A DNA stretch of 64,000 bases from Lacibacter sp. H375 (GTDB lineage Bacteria > Bacteroidota > Bacteroidia > Chitinophagales > Chitinophagaceae): the NCBI RefSeq assembly GCF_037892425.1, contig NZ_JBBKTT010000001.1, positions 1,736,001-1,800,000 on the forward strand. Direction: 5' to 3'. Below the pieces are notes generated by a model. That model made no database searches. It was given only the letters and a program-made list of their open reading frames with translations, and was not told the DNA's origin. The position numbers and the translations under genes were made by a program. Below, in pieces: positions 62,739-64,000 of this stretch (its first letter is position 1; every line of letters starts with the position of its first letter).

Positions 62739-62922
62739 TATGAGCTGTTTTTAAGGACACAACACACTCTATAAGCTTCATATATATTTTTCTTTAAAGT
62801 CATCATTAAACCCATTGTTTTTGTAAAGTTGTCTGAAGTAAACTACTAGCTGAAGATGGCTTTCTTGTTTTTATTGGATGGCTGAAATGCAGTGCTGCAG
62901 CGGGTTTCAGGGCAAAAAAATA

Positions 62923-62946
62923 GGCCAACCCTGAAAAGAGTCGGCC
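62923..62946 (-). terminator. Terminator of the 63009..63434 gene
   Basis: GGCCAAC / GTCGGCC 7-bp stem (one G-T on the minus strand) with a 10-base loop, followed on the minus strand by TATTTTTTTG; 60 bases past the stop. Confidence 0.65.
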
Positions 62947-63008
62947 GTTGCTAACCTATGAAAAACACCTATTCGCAAATTTATAACATAAGAACCTAAA
63001 ATTCCAAA

Positions 63009-63434
63009 TTAATTTCTCTTTTGACGTTGCAACATTGGCTTGTTTGGGCGGTTCTTTAACTGATTCAATAACACTCCACGAAACTCACGTTCAGCCTGGA
63101 AAAATTTATTCATTCTGGGCTGTCCTATTACACCAACAAAACGATCACGATATTTTTTTCTGATGTCTAATATTCTTTGCTCATCATCAACCACATCTTT
63201 ATTCGGATTGTTTCGTTGTGTAAGCATTACCTGGTTTACATCACGTTTATACTCGTTATAAATAGGCCAGAATCGTTGCGCTTCATTTTCTGTTAAGTTG
63301 AGTTTCCGGCTAATGAATGCAACTTCAAGTGCTTTGATCTTTTCTTGTTGTTTAGGGTCTGGTTGTTCATCCTGTGCAAATGCAAAGCCAGTAATTCCTA
63401 ATGCAAGAACCAACATCATCATTATCTTTTTCAT
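63009..63434 (-). CDS. Spy/CpxP-like periplasmic protein
   Basis: 141 residues with signal peptide 1-20 (ends FAFAQD). Then an all-helical body: KIKALEVAFISRKLNLTENE, AQRFWPIYNEYKRDVNQV, and a Lys/Arg/Asn-rich C-terminus. The LNLTENEAQRFWPIYNEY motif is frequent in Bacteroidota proteins related to the Spy/CpxP helical chaperones and the 'sensor of ECF-sigma' group. It lies 20 bases after the membrane protein gene, suggesting an envelope-stress pair. Confidence 0.65.
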   Translation of the reverse strand: MKKIMMMLVLALGITGFAFAQDEQPDPKQQEKIKALEVAFISRKLNLTENEAQRFWPIYNEYKRDVNQVMLTQRNNPNKDVVDDEQRILDIRKKYRDRFVGVIGQPRMNKFFQAEREFRGVLLNQLKNRPNKPMLQRQKRN

Positions 63435-63454
63435 TATACTATCCTCCGGGTGTT

Positions 63455-64000
63455 TTAATTTATTTGTGTGTTAGTAGTGGTTGTTGTTTTTTCGAGTTCT
63501 TTCATAAATGATTCAAGAAACTCGTCATCCATATAATCTGTTTCTTCAGGCAACTTACTGTGATCAATTGATTCGTTGATCTTCTCTACATCTTTTGTGT
63601 CAGCATTCATTTGAAGGTAACTCACAATTGCATCATCACTCAAACCTGCTAATTCGTTGTTGAATTGTTTTTGAGTTTTTATATGCTCAACCTGTGCAAT
63701 GTCAGAAGCAATTGCACTTGATTGTTGTTTCAGCAAAAGGTTTATTCCAAATGCAATCATGGTAAACACAACTGCAGCGGCTGCATAACGGATGATCAGT
63801 TTGCGACTGAAAATAGAAACCACTTTTGTTTCTTCTTTCAACTGCTTGTTTACAGCTTCCTCAAAACCATCGAAGTAGCCAGCTGGCACTTCATATACAT
63901 TCTGTTTGCTGATGCCAGCAAGTAAAGGAGATAATGAAGCCAACTCTTCCCTTGCTGATTGCTCTGGTTGAGCTTTTACTTTATCAAGAATACTTTCAGA
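63455..64000 (-). CDS. Anti-sigma-like membrane protein (partial, start outside window)
   Basis: 181 residues visible; the frame is open to the right edge (begins SESILDKVKAQ), so the real start lies outside. The TTG at 63943 is not a needed start. Features: VYEVPAGYFDGFEEAVNKQL (the VP-GYFD motif of Bacteroidota anti-sigma-like proteins), one TM (about 70-90, RYAAAAVVFTMIAFGINLLL) and an acidic C-terminus (LSDDAIVSYLQMNADTKD, EETDYMDDEFLESFMKELEK). Probably follows a sigma factor gene located to the right; together with the Spy-like gene it would make a stress operon. Confidence 0.65.
   Translation of the reverse strand, partial: SESILDKVKAQPEQSAREELASLSPLLAGISKQNVYEVPAGYFDGFEEAVNKQLKEETKVVSIFSRKLIIRYAAAAVVFTMIAFGINLLLKQQSSAIASDIAQVEHIKTQKQFNNELAGLSDDAIVSYLQMNADTKDVEKINESIDHSKLPEETDYMDDEFLESFMKELEKTTTTTNTQIN

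Overview
The window comes from a Bacteroidota chromosome, most likely family Chitinophagaceae. Reasons: promoters read as -33 TTTG / -7 TAnnTTTG instead of sigma70 boxes, Shine-Dalgarno sequences are absent, many lipoproteins carry a bare 'SCKK' lipobox, methionine synthase is split in two, and several families are typical of the phylum (DUF4286, DUF4331, DUF5777, DUF2807, 'PPSGGPRDSLPP' Ig-like lipoprotein, LytS/LytTR systems, Y_Y_Y propeller sensors). I see no phage, insertion sequence, CRISPR array or rRNA. One tRNA (Arg, CCU) is present.

Layout. 0-3.2 kb: HU (partial), DUF4286, exonuclease III, a di-haem cytochrome c, an RDD membrane protein. 3.2-10.5 kb: an envelope group on the minus strand (TonB-dependent receptor, TPR lipoprotein, DUF4331 split over two genes, fasciclin, vanadium-haloperoxidase-like protein). 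10.8-15.4 kb: a PAS-LuxR regulator and the two-piece methionine synthase. 15.7-18.4 kb: a tight operon of OB-fold protein, cytochrome c lipoprotein, YceI and DUF5777 barrel. 18.6-20.5 kb: an ECF-like sigma factor overlapping a membrane-anchored barrel protein. 20.6-27.7 kb: recR, an Ig-like lipoprotein, a large UvrD/AddB-type helicase-nuclease, a TPR membrane protein, tRNA-Arg. 28-32.7 kb: a LacI-controlled amino-sugar cluster (CBM9-like protein, LacI regulator, GH109-like glycosidase, NahK-like sugar kinase). 33.3-50 kb: a LytS/LytTR-centred regulon. 50-54 kb: MATE and POT transporters. 54.2-61.6 kb: purD and the rod-shape operon mreB-mreC-mreD-mrdA-rodA. 61.6-64 kb: a YciI-size protein, an MBL-fold hydrolase and an envelope gene pair cut by the window edge.

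The most interesting observation is hidden in the intergenic DNA of 33.5-48.4 kb. Nine promoter regions each carry two direct copies of a 9-10 bp element (consensus CARTTCATnC), always exactly 21 bp apart. That matches the direct-repeat operators known for LytTR-domain response regulators. In seven of the nine, the -33 box lies about 19 bp and the -7 box exactly 42 bp after the start of the second repeat, a uniform activator geometry. The sites precede a 71-residue Cys-rich protein, two cytochrome c units (one with an OmpA-family protein), a GT1 glycosyltransferase, the operon of two LytS kinases and the LytTR regulator itself, a DUF2807 protein, a propeller sensor with an eroded kinase domain, a His-rich lipoprotein and a hemerythrin-like protein. 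I infer an autoregulated envelope/redox regulon of about 15 genes in 17 kb around its own two-component system.

A second regulatory reading: the LacI gene sits between three copies of TGCGCAYMCGTTTG placed before the CBM9-lacI and GH109-kinase transcription units, which suggests a self-contained GalNAc/GlcNAc salvage module.
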